DNA of 61,106 bases from a virus. Positions within the stretch are counted from its first letter, which is position 1. Every line of letters begins with the position of its first letter. The position numbers and the translations under genes are program-made. The notes under the pieces were generated by a model. The model saw only the letters and a program-made list of their open reading frames with translations, had not been told where the DNA came from and did no database searches. Where the stretch lies: the IMG/VR virus record IMGVR_UViG_3300027969_000110, positions 1 to 61,106 of that record, one strand, 5' to 3'. Below are positions 1-9,607 of the stretch, piece after piece.

Positions 1-146
1 TTCTGTCTTGCCCATTGGAGGGGGCCATATATCAATGGTCTCCCACTGCTGGCAACGATCTTGCGACCGTAATACCGGAGGCCCCAACCGTTAACGAAGG
101 CATGTTTCTTGCCATGCCACAACGGCAAATCATTGCATGGGGCAGC
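1..146. repeat. Terminal direct repeat, left copy
   Basis: These 146 bases recur at 60961-61106 with one difference (G at position 20 here, C at 60980). This is the overlap expected when a circular or terminally redundant phage genome is assembled as a linear contig. The mismatch changes Asp to Glu in the tail gene that crosses the junction. It may be a population variant or an assembly error. Confidence 0.95.
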
Positions 147-1142
147 ACGGACAATGGCATCAAAGACCCGCTATTAATCCGCTGGTGCGATGTTGAGGAT
201 TACAATTCTTGGATTCCTACGATCACCAATCAGGCTGGTTCCTATCATCTTCCCAAAGGCTCACGGATTGTCCAGTGCATTCAGGGTCCACAGCAGGGCC
301 TGATTTGGACCGATCTTGGTTGCTGGGCTATGCAATATGTCGGGCTTCCCTATGTCTACCAATTCAACGAAGTTGGCACCGGCTGCGGCTTGATTGGCAG
401 GAAAGCCGCAACGTCTGTCAATGGCGTCGTTTATTGGATGGGATCAAGCCAATTTTATCGCCTGTCTGGTAATGGTGTCGAGCCAATCCGTTGCCCCGTT
501 TGGGATGTTGTTTTTCAAGATTTGGACCTCAACAATCTTGACAGGATTAGGGTTGCGCCCAACTCCCGGTTTGGAGAAATTACATGGTATTACCCAACTG
601 TTAGCAATGGCGGCGAAAATTACGCCTATGTAAAGTACAACTTCGTTCTTGATCAGTGGGACTATGGGTCTAATTCGGCTGCAAACCCTTATGTGGCGCG
701 TTCTGCTTGGACTAATGAATCCGTGCTTGGGCCACCTATTGGGGCCGGTCTGAACCAATACCTGTTTCAGCATGAGACATCGCCTAATGCCGATGGGGCA
801 GTGATGCAGTCTTCGTTCAGGACTGGATATTTTGCCTTAAGCGAAGCGGATGTTTTGATGTTTGTTGACCAGATATGGCCTGACATGAAGTGGGGTTATT
901 ATGGTAGTGCTTTCCAAAATGCTAACGTGAACATAACATTTCATGTTGCCAGCTACCCCAATGACCCCAATGAACAGACCTATGGCCCATACACGATGAC
1001 AAACGGCACAACATACCTGACTCCACGCTTCAGGGGGCGTCTTGTTTCCATAGAAATTAGCGACACAGCTACCGACATCAACGCATGGTGGCGGCTTGGA
1101 AACATTCGCTACCGTGTTCAACAGGATGGGAAATTCTTATGA
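1..1142 (+). CDS. Tail hub/nozzle protein, C-terminal part (joins 59709-61106)
   Basis: This is the end of a protein that begins at 59709. Joined across the terminal repeat it is about 797 residues. The frame is open from base 3, so the TTG at 15 is an internal codon and not a start. The C-terminus is beta-rich with many Trp/Tyr (QWSPTAGNDL, DVEDYNSWIP, WWRLGNIRYRV), as expected for a propeller-like tail hub. It follows directly after a head-tail adaptor gene (58761-59705), the order seen for adaptor then nozzle in short-tailed phages. P22 gp10-like or T7 gp12-like identity is inferred from context and general character, not from a clear motif. The stop overlaps the next start (ATGA). Confidence 0.75.
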   Translation, partial: LSCPLEGAIYQWSPTAGNDLATVIPEAPTVNEGMFLAMPQRQIIAWGSTDNGIKDPLLIRWCDVEDYNSWIPTITNQAGSYHLPKGSRIVQCIQGPQQGLIWTDLGCWAMQYVGLPYVYQFNEVGTGCGLIGRKAATSVNGVVYWMGSSQFYRLSGNGVEPIRCPVWDVVFQDLDLNNLDRIRVAPNSRFGEITWYYPTVSNGGENYAYVKYNFVLDQWDYGSNSAANPYVARSAWTNESVLGPPIGAGLNQYLFQHETSPNADGAVMQSSFRTGYFALSEADVLMFVDQIWPDMKWGYYGSAFQNANVNITFHVASYPNDPNEQTYGPYTMTNGTTYLTPRFRGRLVSIEISDTATDINAWWRLGNIRYRVQQDGKFL

Positions 1143-1597
1143 GCGCCAGCCTCTCTGATATTCTTACAGTCCAGAAGAATGGCGTTGTGGCTATCAATGG
1201 GCTTGGTCAAATTCTCAAGACGATTGAGGCTGATTTGCCATGTATTTGCAGCAACTTAGCTCTTCTTGTTACAGCATTAAACAAGTCTATAGCTGGCAGC
1301 TTTCCATCAAATATCAGCACGACAGTAGCAGATTCTACCACTGCGTTTGTGGTATCAGGTTCCGGTAGGCTGTTCAGTGTATCCATCCCGGTTCACACGG
1401 GATCGGCTCAAGTGTTCGTTTATGATGCAGCGACAGTTGGCGATATATCTGCGACAAACCTCATCTACGCATCGCTACCATCAAATTCGGCATCCTTTAC
1501 GCCTTACCAGACAGTTGAGCTTCCATATAGCAATGGGCTTGTTCTAAAAACTGAAGCAGGAATGAATTTCTGCGTCGGCTATACCCCGAACACATGA
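1139..1597 (+). CDS. Hypothetical virion protein, 152 aa
   Basis: The gene starts at ATG 1139, overlapping the preceding stop as ATGA, which implies translational coupling with the nozzle gene. The product is Ser/Thr-rich with a beta-strand-like second half (SGRLFSVSIPVHTGSAQVFVY) and no recognised domain. Position between nozzle and ejection genes suggests a minor tail or virion component. A role cannot be assigned from the sequence. Confidence 0.7.
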   Translation: MSASLSDILTVQKNGVVAINGLGQILKTIEADLPCICSNLALLVTALNKSIAGSFPSNISTTVADSTTAFVVSGSGRLFSVSIPVHTGSAQVFVYDAATVGDISATNLIYASLPSNSASFTPYQTVELPYSNGLVLKTEAGMNFCVGYTPNT

Positions 1598-1604
1598 GGA
1601 CGCC

Positions 1605-2171
1605 ATGCCACTGAAGAAGGGTTCCTCACAGAAGACAATCAGCGCCAATGTCAGCGAATTGGTGCATAGCGGACGTCCACAGAAGCAGGCTGTGGCGATA
1701 GCTTTGGACACGGCTCGAAAGGTATCACGCGCCAAGAGGGCGGCTGGTGGGCAGGCTCCCATGGGGGATTCTCCGCAGCCTCAGTCGCATGTTGGGCCAA
1801 TCCATAGCCCCGTGGCAGGCAGGACCGATCATCTGCCAATGCACGTTCCTTCTGGCTCGTATGTGATTCCGGCTGACATTGTGTCTTCTATGGGTGAAGG
1901 CAACACTATGGCAGGGTTCAGGGTCTTGGACGCTGCGTTAAGGGAGTTTGGCAATTCCCCGCAGGCACGGGCTCGCGGTGGCAGGGGGGGTGAAAATCAG
2001 GTGCCGATTGTTGCCGCTGGCGGGGAATATGTTATTCCTCCAGAAGTTGTCACGGCTATTGGGGATGGGGACATAAATTTGGGGCATACGGAGCTAGATT
2101 CCTTTGTGACAACAATGAGGAAGAAGCTCATAGACACCCTGAAAAAGCTCCCCGGACCCAAAAAGAATTGA
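1605..2171 (+). CDS. Conserved phage protein of the MPLKKGSSQKT type, 188 aa
   Basis: The basic N-terminus (MPLKKGSSQKTISANVSEL, then SGRPQKQAVAIALDTARK) is a recurring opening in short-tailed environmental phages. The middle contains two related segments of the form HVPSGSYVIPADIVSSMGEG and AGGEYVIPPEVVTAIGDGD, an internal duplication of a strand-turn-helix unit. It starts eight bases after the previous gene, after GAGGACGCC. It is probably a virion-associated protein. The duplicated motif is seen directly; the function is unknown. Confidence 0.72.
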   Translation: MPLKKGSSQKTISANVSELVHSGRPQKQAVAIALDTARKVSRAKRAAGGQAPMGDSPQPQSHVGPIHSPVAGRTDHLPMHVPSGSYVIPADIVSSMGEGNTMAGFRVLDAALREFGNSPQARARGGRGGENQVPIVAAGGEYVIPPEVVTAIGDGDINLGHTELDSFVTTMRKKLIDTLKKLPGPKKN

Positions 2172-2196
2172 TCACGGACTAGAAAAGGGGAAGTCC

Positions 2197-2685
2197 ATGC
2201 TTGACGATCTTGGTATCAGGGTAGCGCAGCCGGAAGACATCCATGAGCTTATGGATGTGGCAATGAGTGCCTGTTCAGAGAATGGGTTCATAAATCCCAA
2301 TGTAAACAAGCTCTTAGAGCAAATCTGGTCCGCAGTTAATCTTGACAATGGCATTGTCGGGGCGATTGGGGAGCCGGGAAAAATTGAAGGCGCAGTGCTA
2401 CTCAGGTTGACAGATATGTGGTACTCTGACGATAAGGTGCTGGAAGAAAAGGGGATTTTCATTCTTCCGCAGTTTCGCGTTGCTAAGGGTGGGAGAGCGC
2501 GAAGGCTATGTGAATTTGCCAAAAGGGCGGCTGAAATGTTGGATGTACCGTTGTTGATCGGGGTTCTGTCCAACGACCGCACTGAGGCTAAGGTTAGGTT
2601 GTATGAGCGTCAATTTGGCAAGCCAACTGGCGCGTTCTTCCTCTATAATGCTCGTACAGGGTCTGTGCGAGAAGCAGCGGAGTAG
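2197..2685 (+). CDS. GNAT-family N-acetyltransferase, 162 aa
   Basis: The layout matches the GNAT fold: an N-terminal IRVAQPEDIHELMDVAM segment, a central strand (GAVLLRLTDMWYSD), an acetyl-CoA binding-like segment around FRVAKGGRARRLCEFAKRA, and a C-terminal LYERQFGKPTGAFFLYN segment. A strong ribosome site (AAAAGGGGA) precedes the ATG. GNAT proteins are often found in late regions of phage genomes, where they may acetylate a virion or host protein. The substrate is unknown. Confidence 0.78.
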   Translation: MLDDLGIRVAQPEDIHELMDVAMSACSENGFINPNVNKLLEQIWSAVNLDNGIVGAIGEPGKIEGAVLLRLTDMWYSDDKVLEEKGIFILPQFRVAKGGRARRLCEFAKRAAEMLDVPLLIGVLSNDRTEAKVRLYERQFGKPTGAFFLYNARTGSVREAAE

Positions 2686-2690
2686 ATGGC

Positions 2691-5600
2691 ATGAGTGGCG
2701 TCTTCGTCTTTAGGCAGCCTCCGCAGGGGTTTCACACCGAGTATTTTGGCGGCGGCGGCGGCAAAGGCGGCACCACGGTTCAGTCCACACAGATTCCTCC
2801 AGAGGTCTTGGCGCGCTACAATGCTGTCAACGCGCGGGCTGAAGAGGTCGCTAAAACGCCGTTTCAGCGATATGGCGGCGAGTTTGTTGCCCCTATAAAT
2901 GCACAGCAAACGGCGGGTATTGGCGGCATAAATGCTGCCGCAAATCAAGCACAGCCGTATTATAGCAATGCAACAGAACAGTTGTATGGGGCTCAACAAA
3001 GCGCACAGCCATTTCTGAACCAAGCTACTGCCGCCACAACAGCCGGTGGTCAGGCAATTAATCCTCAAAATATAAATACTGAAGCATATATGAATCCGTT
3101 CACGAAAAATGTTGTGAATGCTACGCAAGCTGCCATGCAACAGCAGTTTGGGCAGCAACGCTCTCAACAACAAGCACAAATGGCAAAAACAGGTGCTTTC
3201 AATAATTCACGATCTGGGCTTGAGCGAGCCACATTGGCAGGCCAACAAAGTTTGGCAGAAGCACAAGTTATTTCACCTCTTTACCAGCGCAATTATGAGC
3301 AAGCTTTACAAACCGGTCTTGGTGTTGCACAGACGAATCGTACCGCTCAATCTCAGATGGGCCAGCAACTTGCCGCTCTTGGGCAGCAAAATTATGGCAT
3401 GGGCGCAGATGTTTCGTCGCGCTTGGCGGGTCTTGGAACTGCGGCACAAACAGCAGGTCTTCAGGGCGCGCAAGCGCGGATTGCGGCTGGCACTTTGCAG
3501 CAGCAGACGGCACAGGCCAAAAATGCGGCGCTCTATCAGCAACACTTGCAGGAACAGGGCTATCCCTTTCAGGTTGCTCAGTTTCTTGCCAACATTGCTA
3601 CTGGTACTGGCGCGTTGTCTGGCAACACGACGACGCAGGATAAGTCTGGCGGCTTCTTCTCCAATCGTGGCGGCTTTAAGGTCAATGAACGCCCGGCCCG
3701 TGCTTATGGTGGTGGGTTAGATGTCAACTCTATGGGCGGCGCTGTCTACGATCCCGGCGAATATGCTCGTGGCGGCTATTCTGAAGGCGGCGTCCCATCT
3801 ATGGATGACATTCTTGCTACGAATCAAGCGATGTTCATGGGGCAGGGCTCCCCCTATGGGCAGGGCCAGAAGCCCGGTGTTGGTCTTGGCATTCCAAGTC
3901 AGGCTGCCAAAATAACTCCTCTTCAGGTCAAGCCAATTGCCCAAGAGGCAAAAGGCCCAGATCCGCTGACGCAGGCTGCCAACTTTGGCGAAGGTCTTGT
4001 TAAGACGAAGAAAGCTGGTCAGGAGATCAAAAGCTGGTTTGACAAGAAGCCTGAAGATGGCAAAGGCCCGACTGCGCCTGCTGACGGGAAAAGCGGCGTT
4101 CTGGCCGATTCTAAGGGGAATATCAGCGTTAATGCGCCATCGGTCGGGCAGGCAGTTCCGATTGAACGCCCTGCCGGGTTAGCTGTCCCCAAGAATGTCT
4201 ATTCCGGCCCCAATATCCAAAAGACGGATTTGGGTGACGTTCCTGATATGGGTGGAAACCTCAACTTTGGCCCCGAAATCAAAGACCCCGGCAAAGGTTT
4301 GGCCTTTAACACAAGCAACTCAACGCCCGATCTTGGCAGATCAACTGCTGATTTTGGTGGCGTTCCCGATATGGGCGGCGATCAAGTTGCCAATCTTGGT
4401 GAAGACTTGGGCGGCGCTGACTTTGGCGATCTTGGCTCGTGGTTTGGCAATCGTGGCGGTGTAGCGGGCGGCAGGCGCAACGGCTATGCAGTAAAAGGTT
4501 TTGTCACCCCCGGCTATGATCCAGAGGTTCCCGGCACTGACATTATGGACACCACCGTTGATGAGGGCGAGCAATCCGTCAATCAACTCAAAGGTGAACA
4601 GGATGCCATGAACCCCAAAATCTCCGGTGGCGGAGGCGGGGGTGGTGGTCTTGGTCAGGCACTTGGGACCGCTATCAGCATTGGCAAGTTTTTCCTTAAG
4701 GATGGTGGCGCTGCCTATCGCGATGGCTATGCAGAGGGCGGCGAGTCTGGGGCGGTATCTGGTGGTCTCGATATAGATCGCCTCAACGCGCTGCTTTCTG
4801 CTGGTTCAAAGGCCGCAAATACAGCACCTATCCGCTATAGAACGGATGATGGAACAGAGTTTCGTGGGCAGACCATGCGTTCTGGCCCGTTTGCCGAATA
4901 CGGCGTTGGGCTTGGCACTAACTTGGGCGGCGGCAGGCTTGATGTCGATGCCGCTCGCGGGGCCACGCCTAATAGTCCTGCTCAGTACAGGGGTGGGATT
5001 AAGTGGTCCAAGAACTTTGCCGATGGTGGTCTTGCTTATCGCGAGCATCATGCCAAACCAGATGAGACCAACGATTACAGCAATGTTGTCGGTGAAAAGT
5101 TCAATCCAGAAGATGTAGCGGCGGCGGCGGAAGAGATCGCGCCAACGGGTGTTGATCCCCGACTGGTTGCTCTAGCACCTGACCGGCCCGTTCGCGAAAT
5201 GACGATGGACTCCTCCCTCATGTCCCGCGAGAGTGGTGGAGATTTCCGCGAGAAGAACGACGCTGTTGGGCATGGTGGCATGAAGGGCCACTTTGGCCGG
5301 GGCCAGTTTGGTCAGGCTCGCCTGCAAGATGCGATGAACGCTGGTGTATTGCCGAAAGGCACGACCCCGGAACAGTTCATGGATAGCGAAGAACTTCAGA
5401 AGGCGACTGAGAAGTGGCACTTTGGCGATATTTCTCAGCACATTGCCAATAAGGGCTTGGACAAAGCCATTGGAACGACAATCAATGGCATTCCTGTCAC
5501 GGAACAGGGAATGCTCAACGTCGCGCATCTTGGCGGTAAGGGCGGGCTGGAGAAGTTCATTACTTCTGGCGGCAAGTACGACCCGGCTGATGAGAACAAG

Positions 5601-7265
5601 ACCCGTCTTTCCGACTACTTGGCTATGGGTGCGGGCGTTAAGCCCCCGGCAAAAACGCAAACTGCCCCTCCCCAGTATGCTGGCAACGCACCCAAGAATG
5701 CCAGCATCGGTGATGTTGTCAGGGAATATGCTCCTTCTGGTATGCCAACGTCTGAGAACTTCTGGGTTCCGGCTTTGGGCTTCTTGGGCGGTATGCTGAC
5801 TTCTCCGAATAGGAGCTTGGCAGGCGCTATTGGTAGCGGGCTTGTCTCTGGCACGTCGGGCTATATGGAGCTTCGTAAGGGGCAGCAGGAAGACATCAAG
5901 AACGCTTTCAACGTCTTCAAAGATCGCTTTGAGGATGCTGTTGATCCCAAAACCAATCTTCCGGCTAAGAGGGATAAATATAGCGGCAATTACTACGCGC
6001 CAGAACAGATTCAAAATTCGCTTGCAAGACAGCTTCGCGCAATCGGTGCTGATCCTGCCGCTTATGGCGTGGTAGAGAGCAAAGTTTCTGCACCAGAAAA
6101 GACTGGCGCTAAGTCGGACACTTCTCTTCCCCCTCCTGTTAAGGGCGATAAGGTTGCTGACAAGAAGGTAGAAGAAGAAGCCAGCCCGATGGCACAGGCT
6201 GCGGCGGAGATATATCCAAAGCCCCCCAAAGACATGCCAAAGACAGACATGAATCCAGCGCAGCTTGATGCCAATGCTTTTTGGAATTGGAAAGAAGCTG
6301 GCGTTTCTCAAGACCCAATGCCAATTTGGCAAGAAATTCAAAGACTTAAGGCGCAACAAAAAACTTGGTCTGGCATGGGCGCGAGCAATGTTGGCAAAGT
6401 GACAGCACTTCAGGCGGATATTAAATCATATGAAGATAAGCTTAACTCTTTGCTGTCAAATGCTACAAAGCAGGACGTTGCCAGCAACTTGAAAATTAAA
6501 GAGGCTTTGGTCGAGCGGTCCAACAAACATGCCGATACAATCAGCCCCCGCATAGCCAAGTACCGGCAGGCCATGAACGATGTCGATACTCTTGCATTCC
6601 TTCAGTCGGAAGGATTGGCAAGTGGCGTCTCGTCTGAGTCTGTGAACAAGCTGAAGAGCATCTACCAGTACTGGACCGGCAAAGAACTGCCTATGGCTGG
6701 CAAAGACCCGGCTGGCGAGTTTGAGCTTGCGGTCAAGCTGGCGGCTTCGCGCGTTGCTGATTCCATTAAGGAGATTGGTGGACAACGTGCGCCCGGCGTT
6801 ACCTCTGCGCTTGAGGGCAAAATTGCACCAGACCCGTCTCGCTTGACCCCAACCGGGCTGCACTTGCTGCTTGGTAAAATCAAAGGTGACGCAACGTACA
6901 ATCTTGAAAGCGACACCGATTATCTTAACAACCATATGTACCGCACGGACCCTGCCAAGCACCCGCTTGTGTTTGACAATGCGGCAGACGACAAAGGCGC
7001 GAAGGGACAGGAAAAGTACAACAGGTATGTCGCTAAGGCATACAGCAGCTTGCCCGTCCCAACAAAAGACCCGACCATGCCAGAAGTTGCCAGCCATCTT
7101 CGCAAAAAATATGGCGAAGATTACACGCCGCTTACCAAAGGCTCTGGAAAAACGGAGGGGCAGCCAGAGGGAAGGTCTGTTGTTCGCAGCGGCACAGTCA
7201 ACTCTGGACCCAATGCTGGCAAGCGCATCATTGAATACTCTGATGGCACACGGGAGTATCAGTAA
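2691..7265 (+). CDS. Very large ejection/internal virion protein with lytic transglycosylase domain, 1524 aa
   Basis: The N-terminal 300 residues are Ala/Gln-rich and helical. Residues about 330-800 are Gly-rich linkers with repeated GGAAYRDGYAEGG-like units. A lysozyme-like transglycosylase domain lies at about 840-980: SRESGGDF with the likely catalytic Glu847, then GRGQFGQARLQDA, and NVAHLGGKGGLEKF. The C-terminal third is helical and charged. T7 gp16 likewise joins a transglycosylase to a giant internal protein that is ejected on infection, so a role in opening peptidoglycan and forming an injection conduit is likely. Start ATG 2691 follows the acetyltransferase by five bases. The stop overlaps the next start (TAATG). 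Confidence 0.82.
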   Translation: MSGVFVFRQPPQGFHTEYFGGGGGKGGTTVQSTQIPPEVLARYNAVNARAEEVAKTPFQRYGGEFVAPINAQQTAGIGGINAAANQAQPYYSNATEQLYGAQQSAQPFLNQATAATTAGGQAINPQNINTEAYMNPFTKNVVNATQAAMQQQFGQQRSQQQAQMAKTGAFNNSRSGLERATLAGQQSLAEAQVISPLYQRNYEQALQTGLGVAQTNRTAQSQMGQQLAALGQQNYGMGADVSSRLAGLGTAAQTAGLQGAQARIAAGTLQQQTAQAKNAALYQQHLQEQGYPFQVAQFLANIATGTGALSGNTTTQDKSGGFFSNRGGFKVNERPARAYGGGLDVNSMGGAVYDPGEYARGGYSEGGVPSMDDILATNQAMFMGQGSPYGQGQKPGVGLGIPSQAAKITPLQVKPIAQEAKGPDPLTQAANFGEGLVKTKKAGQEIKSWFDKKPEDGKGPTAPADGKSGVLADSKGNISVNAPSVGQAVPIERPAGLAVPKNVYSGPNIQKTDLGDVPDMGGNLNFGPEIKDPGKGLAFNTSNSTPDLGRSTADFGGVPDMGGDQVANLGEDLGGADFGDLGSWFGNRGGVAGGRRNGYAVKGFVTPGYDPEVPGTDIMDTTVDEGEQSVNQLKGEQDAMNPKISGGGGGGGGLGQALGTAISIGKFFLKDGGAAYRDGYAEGGESGAVSGGLDIDRLNALLSAGSKAANTAPIRYRTDDGTEFRGQTMRSGPFAEYGVGLGTNLGGGRLDVDAARGATPNSPAQYRGGIKWSKNFADGGLAYREHHAKPDETNDYSNVVGEKFNPEDVAAAAEEIAPTGVDPRLVALAPDRPVREMTMDSSLMSRESGGDFREKNDAVGHGGMKGHFGRGQFGQARLQDAMNAGVLPKGTTPEQFMDSEELQKATEKWHFGDISQHIANKGLDKAIGTTINGIPVTEQGMLNVAHLGGKGGLEKFITSGGKYDPADENKTRLSDYLAMGAGVKPPAKTQTAPPQYAGNAPKNASIGDVVREYAPSGMPTSENFWVPALGFLGGMLTSPNRSLAGAIGSGLVSGTSGYMELRKGQQEDIKNAFNVFKDRFEDAVDPKTNLPAKRDKYSGNYYAPEQIQNSLARQLRAIGADPAAYGVVESKVSAPEKTGAKSDTSLPPPVKGDKVADKKVEEEASPMAQAAAEIYPKPPKDMPKTDMNPAQLDANAFWNWKEAGVSQDPMPIWQEIQRLKAQQKTWSGMGASNVGKVTALQADIKSYEDKLNSLLSNATKQDVASNLKIKEALVERSNKHADTISPRIAKYRQAMNDVDTLAFLQSEGLASGVSSESVNKLKSIYQYWTGKELPMAGKDPAGEFELAVKLAASRVADSIKEIGGQRAPGVTSALEGKIAPDPSRLTPTGLHLLLGKIKGDATYNLESDTDYLNNHMYRTDPAKHPLVFDNAADDKGAKGQEKYNRYVAKAYSSLPVPTKDPTMPEVASHLRKKYGEDYTPLTKGSGKTEGQPEGRSVVRSGTVNSGPNAGKRIIEYSDGTREYQ

Positions 7266-9604
7266 TGGCCGATGAAAGCATCTCTTGGGATGAAGATGTT
7301 AAATGGGACGCACCCAAGCCCATAGCCATTGTCCCCGGCCAGCAGACCTATGCGGAAGACGAAGCTCTCATTGCCAAGAACCGTGGGGTCATTCCCGATG
7401 AAGTGAAGACCTTCGCAAAGAATGCCGGTAATACGGCACTCTTTTACGCGCCAAGAGCGGCTTCCGCAGTCTATTCGTCTTTTGCTGAAAACAAGCCACT
7501 CAGCCAAGCATGGGAGGAAGAAAAGGCTCTTGATGAAGCGCGCTCTCGCCAAAACCCCAAAGCTTCTATGGCGGGAACTGGTTTTGGCGCGGTTGCCGGT
7601 CTAGCTGTTCCTCTTGGCCCAATCGGCACTCTTGGCAAAGCGGCTGAAGCAGCTACTGCGGCTCGCTTTGGCGCAACTGCTGGCAAGATTGCTGAAGGTG
7701 CCACGGTTGGCAGTACTGCATCTGGTGTCAGCGGCTTGTTGGCAACTGCCGATCCGCGCGAAGCCCTGAAGGATGCTGCCATTGGTGCTGGCATTGGCGG
7801 CGCTGCCGCCCCTGTTATTGGCGCGTTGGGCAACTACTTCACGAAACTGCCTGCGGTTCAAGATGCCAGCGGCAAGCTGACTGCGGAAGCAGAACAGGCT
7901 ATCAACACTGCCTTTAAGGGCAAGATGACGGATGCAGACATTGCGTCCTTCAAGACAGAGCTTGTTGGCGCTTTTGAAAAGAAGGGCATATCCCCAGAGG
8001 TTGCCCGCGAAGCACTTCTGACCAAAGAAGGCATTACACCGACCGCAAGCTTGACAACGGGGAAAAAACCCCCGGAAGCCGCTGCTGATATTGGCGAGCA
8101 AGCTGCCAGAGAGGGCGCTGAGACGGTCGCCAAGAGAGCCGAAACATTGGCTGGGGCGCAACCCGCGCCGGGTGAAGTGGCGCGGCTTGTTCATGGCGCT
8201 GAAACGCAGGCGCATGATGTTGGCTCAAAAGCCTATGAAAAGCTTAATCAATATCCAGAGATATTCAAACCAGAAGCACAAGAATTGTTCCCAAAAGCAA
8301 TTCAAAAGCAGCTTTTTGGAACCGGGACAGGCGATTTCCCAACAACGCAACCAGACCTTCTCGCAAGCGGGCTGAACAAAGCTGCCCAAGCCTTTAAGCT
8401 TGTTGATGAAGGGATTGGTGCGGGTAACTTCCTGATCAAAGACCCGGCAACAGGTGTGGCTCAGTTCAACTTTGCAAACATGAACGCCGTCCGTAAGGCG
8501 CTCAATCAATTTGAGCGTGAAGCCAGTGGCGCTGATCGAACTGCCGTTCTCAGGATCAAGACTGGATTTGACACCGCATTGAACGATGCCGTTGCCAACA
8601 ATCTTTTCACGGGAAGTTCGCAGGCTCTGACAGACCTTCGTAAGGCCGATGCTCTTTGGAAGGATTATCGGTCTACCTTCTATGACAAATCAGGCCCGAG
8701 TGCTGGTACGTTCAAAAAGTCACTGAACGCTATGCTAGATTCCCAGATCAACAAGATGCCCACCAACCTCTCTGGAACTGCCGCAGAGACCGCGCAGGGC
8801 ATTCTTACGACTGGTCTACTGAATAAGGGCTACGGTTCCGAACTTTATGACCGTATGGCTCGCGCTCTAAAGCAAAATCCAAATGCTCTTGCTACTGTCA
8901 AAAACGAAATGCGAAATACCGTTCTCAAGAACCCAGCCGACACGAAGGAATTTACCAAATCCATCGACAACTTCTTGAAGGACCACAGCGGCCCCAATGG
9001 GCTTGCTAGTAAGATATTTGACCAACCCGGCGAACTTGCCGCCCTGCGTCGGATGTCTGAAGCTGCCAAAATCATTGAAGCCAAGCCTATCTCTCAGCAG
9101 GAAAAAACATCCATGCTGGTGAGGGCGCTTAAGCAGCTTACGAAAACTACCACAAGCGGGCTTATCGGATTTGCTCTTGGCAATGTGCCGGGCGCAGTTC
9201 AGGGTATCGCAGCGGGCAAAGCGGCTGAAGTGGTGGGCGCTCCTGTTGCCAACTTTCTGGCGCGTCGTGCCGAATCGGCTGGCGCACCTAAGACAGCCAT
9301 CAAAGCCCCTAAGCCTCTGCGGGTGTTTGACAAAGCCCCTGAGACCGGCTCGTTGGTCAGGAACGTAGAAGCTTTCGATCCTGTAGGCGTCTCTGGCTAT
9401 CAGGAGCCCACCATGCTCCCGCCTTTGACAATCAATAGGGACAGAACTGCCCGTGCATCTGGTGGCAGAATTTCTGACAAACTTGTGGTATCAGTTGAAC
9501 GTGCCAAGAAATTGGTGAACAATGCCACAAAGCCGCTTCTCAACGCCGATGACACCCACATTGCTCGCGCACTTGAGATCGCTAACCAGAATTTTGAGGG
9601 TTGA
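7265..9604 (+). CDS. Internal virion/ejection protein, 779 aa
   Basis: The gene is translationally coupled to the preceding ejection protein by a TAATG overlap. The N-terminus is acidic (SWDEDVKWDAPKP). Residues about 100-195 form Ala/Gly-rich small-residue helices (GTGFGAVAGLAVPLGPIG, AAIGAGIGGAAAPVIGALG) that resemble membrane-inserting segments. The remainder is helical and charged. A second Gly/Ala hydrophobic segment occurs near 640-665 (TTTSGLIGFALGNVPGAVQG). Such amphipathic, glycine-zipper-like proteins are typical of podovirus ejectosomes. No enzyme motif is seen; the role is inferred from order and composition. Confidence 0.72.
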   Translation: MADESISWDEDVKWDAPKPIAIVPGQQTYAEDEALIAKNRGVIPDEVKTFAKNAGNTALFYAPRAASAVYSSFAENKPLSQAWEEEKALDEARSRQNPKASMAGTGFGAVAGLAVPLGPIGTLGKAAEAATAARFGATAGKIAEGATVGSTASGVSGLLATADPREALKDAAIGAGIGGAAAPVIGALGNYFTKLPAVQDASGKLTAEAEQAINTAFKGKMTDADIASFKTELVGAFEKKGISPEVAREALLTKEGITPTASLTTGKKPPEAAADIGEQAAREGAETVAKRAETLAGAQPAPGEVARLVHGAETQAHDVGSKAYEKLNQYPEIFKPEAQELFPKAIQKQLFGTGTGDFPTTQPDLLASGLNKAAQAFKLVDEGIGAGNFLIKDPATGVAQFNFANMNAVRKALNQFEREASGADRTAVLRIKTGFDTALNDAVANNLFTGSSQALTDLRKADALWKDYRSTFYDKSGPSAGTFKKSLNAMLDSQINKMPTNLSGTAAETAQGILTTGLLNKGYGSELYDRMARALKQNPNALATVKNEMRNTVLKNPADTKEFTKSIDNFLKDHSGPNGLASKIFDQPGELAALRRMSEAAKIIEAKPISQQEKTSMLVRALKQLTKTTTSGLIGFALGNVPGAVQGIAAGKAAEVVGAPVANFLARRAESAGAPKTAIKAPKPLRVFDKAPETGSLVRNVEAFDPVGVSGYQEPTMLPPLTINRDRTARASGGRISDKLVVSVERAKKLVNNATKPLLNADDTHIARALEIANQNFEG

Positions 9605-9607
9605 TCC

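Noticed and set aside
15-1142. Independent 375-aa gene starting at TTG 15
   Set aside because: The terminal repeat shows the same frame continues upstream from 59709, so the TTG is an internal Leu codon.
5172-6359. 395-aa minus-strand open frame inside the ejection protein gene
   Set aside because: It is antisense to a well-supported gene, has Cys/Trp-rich composition unlike real proteins here and shows no motif.
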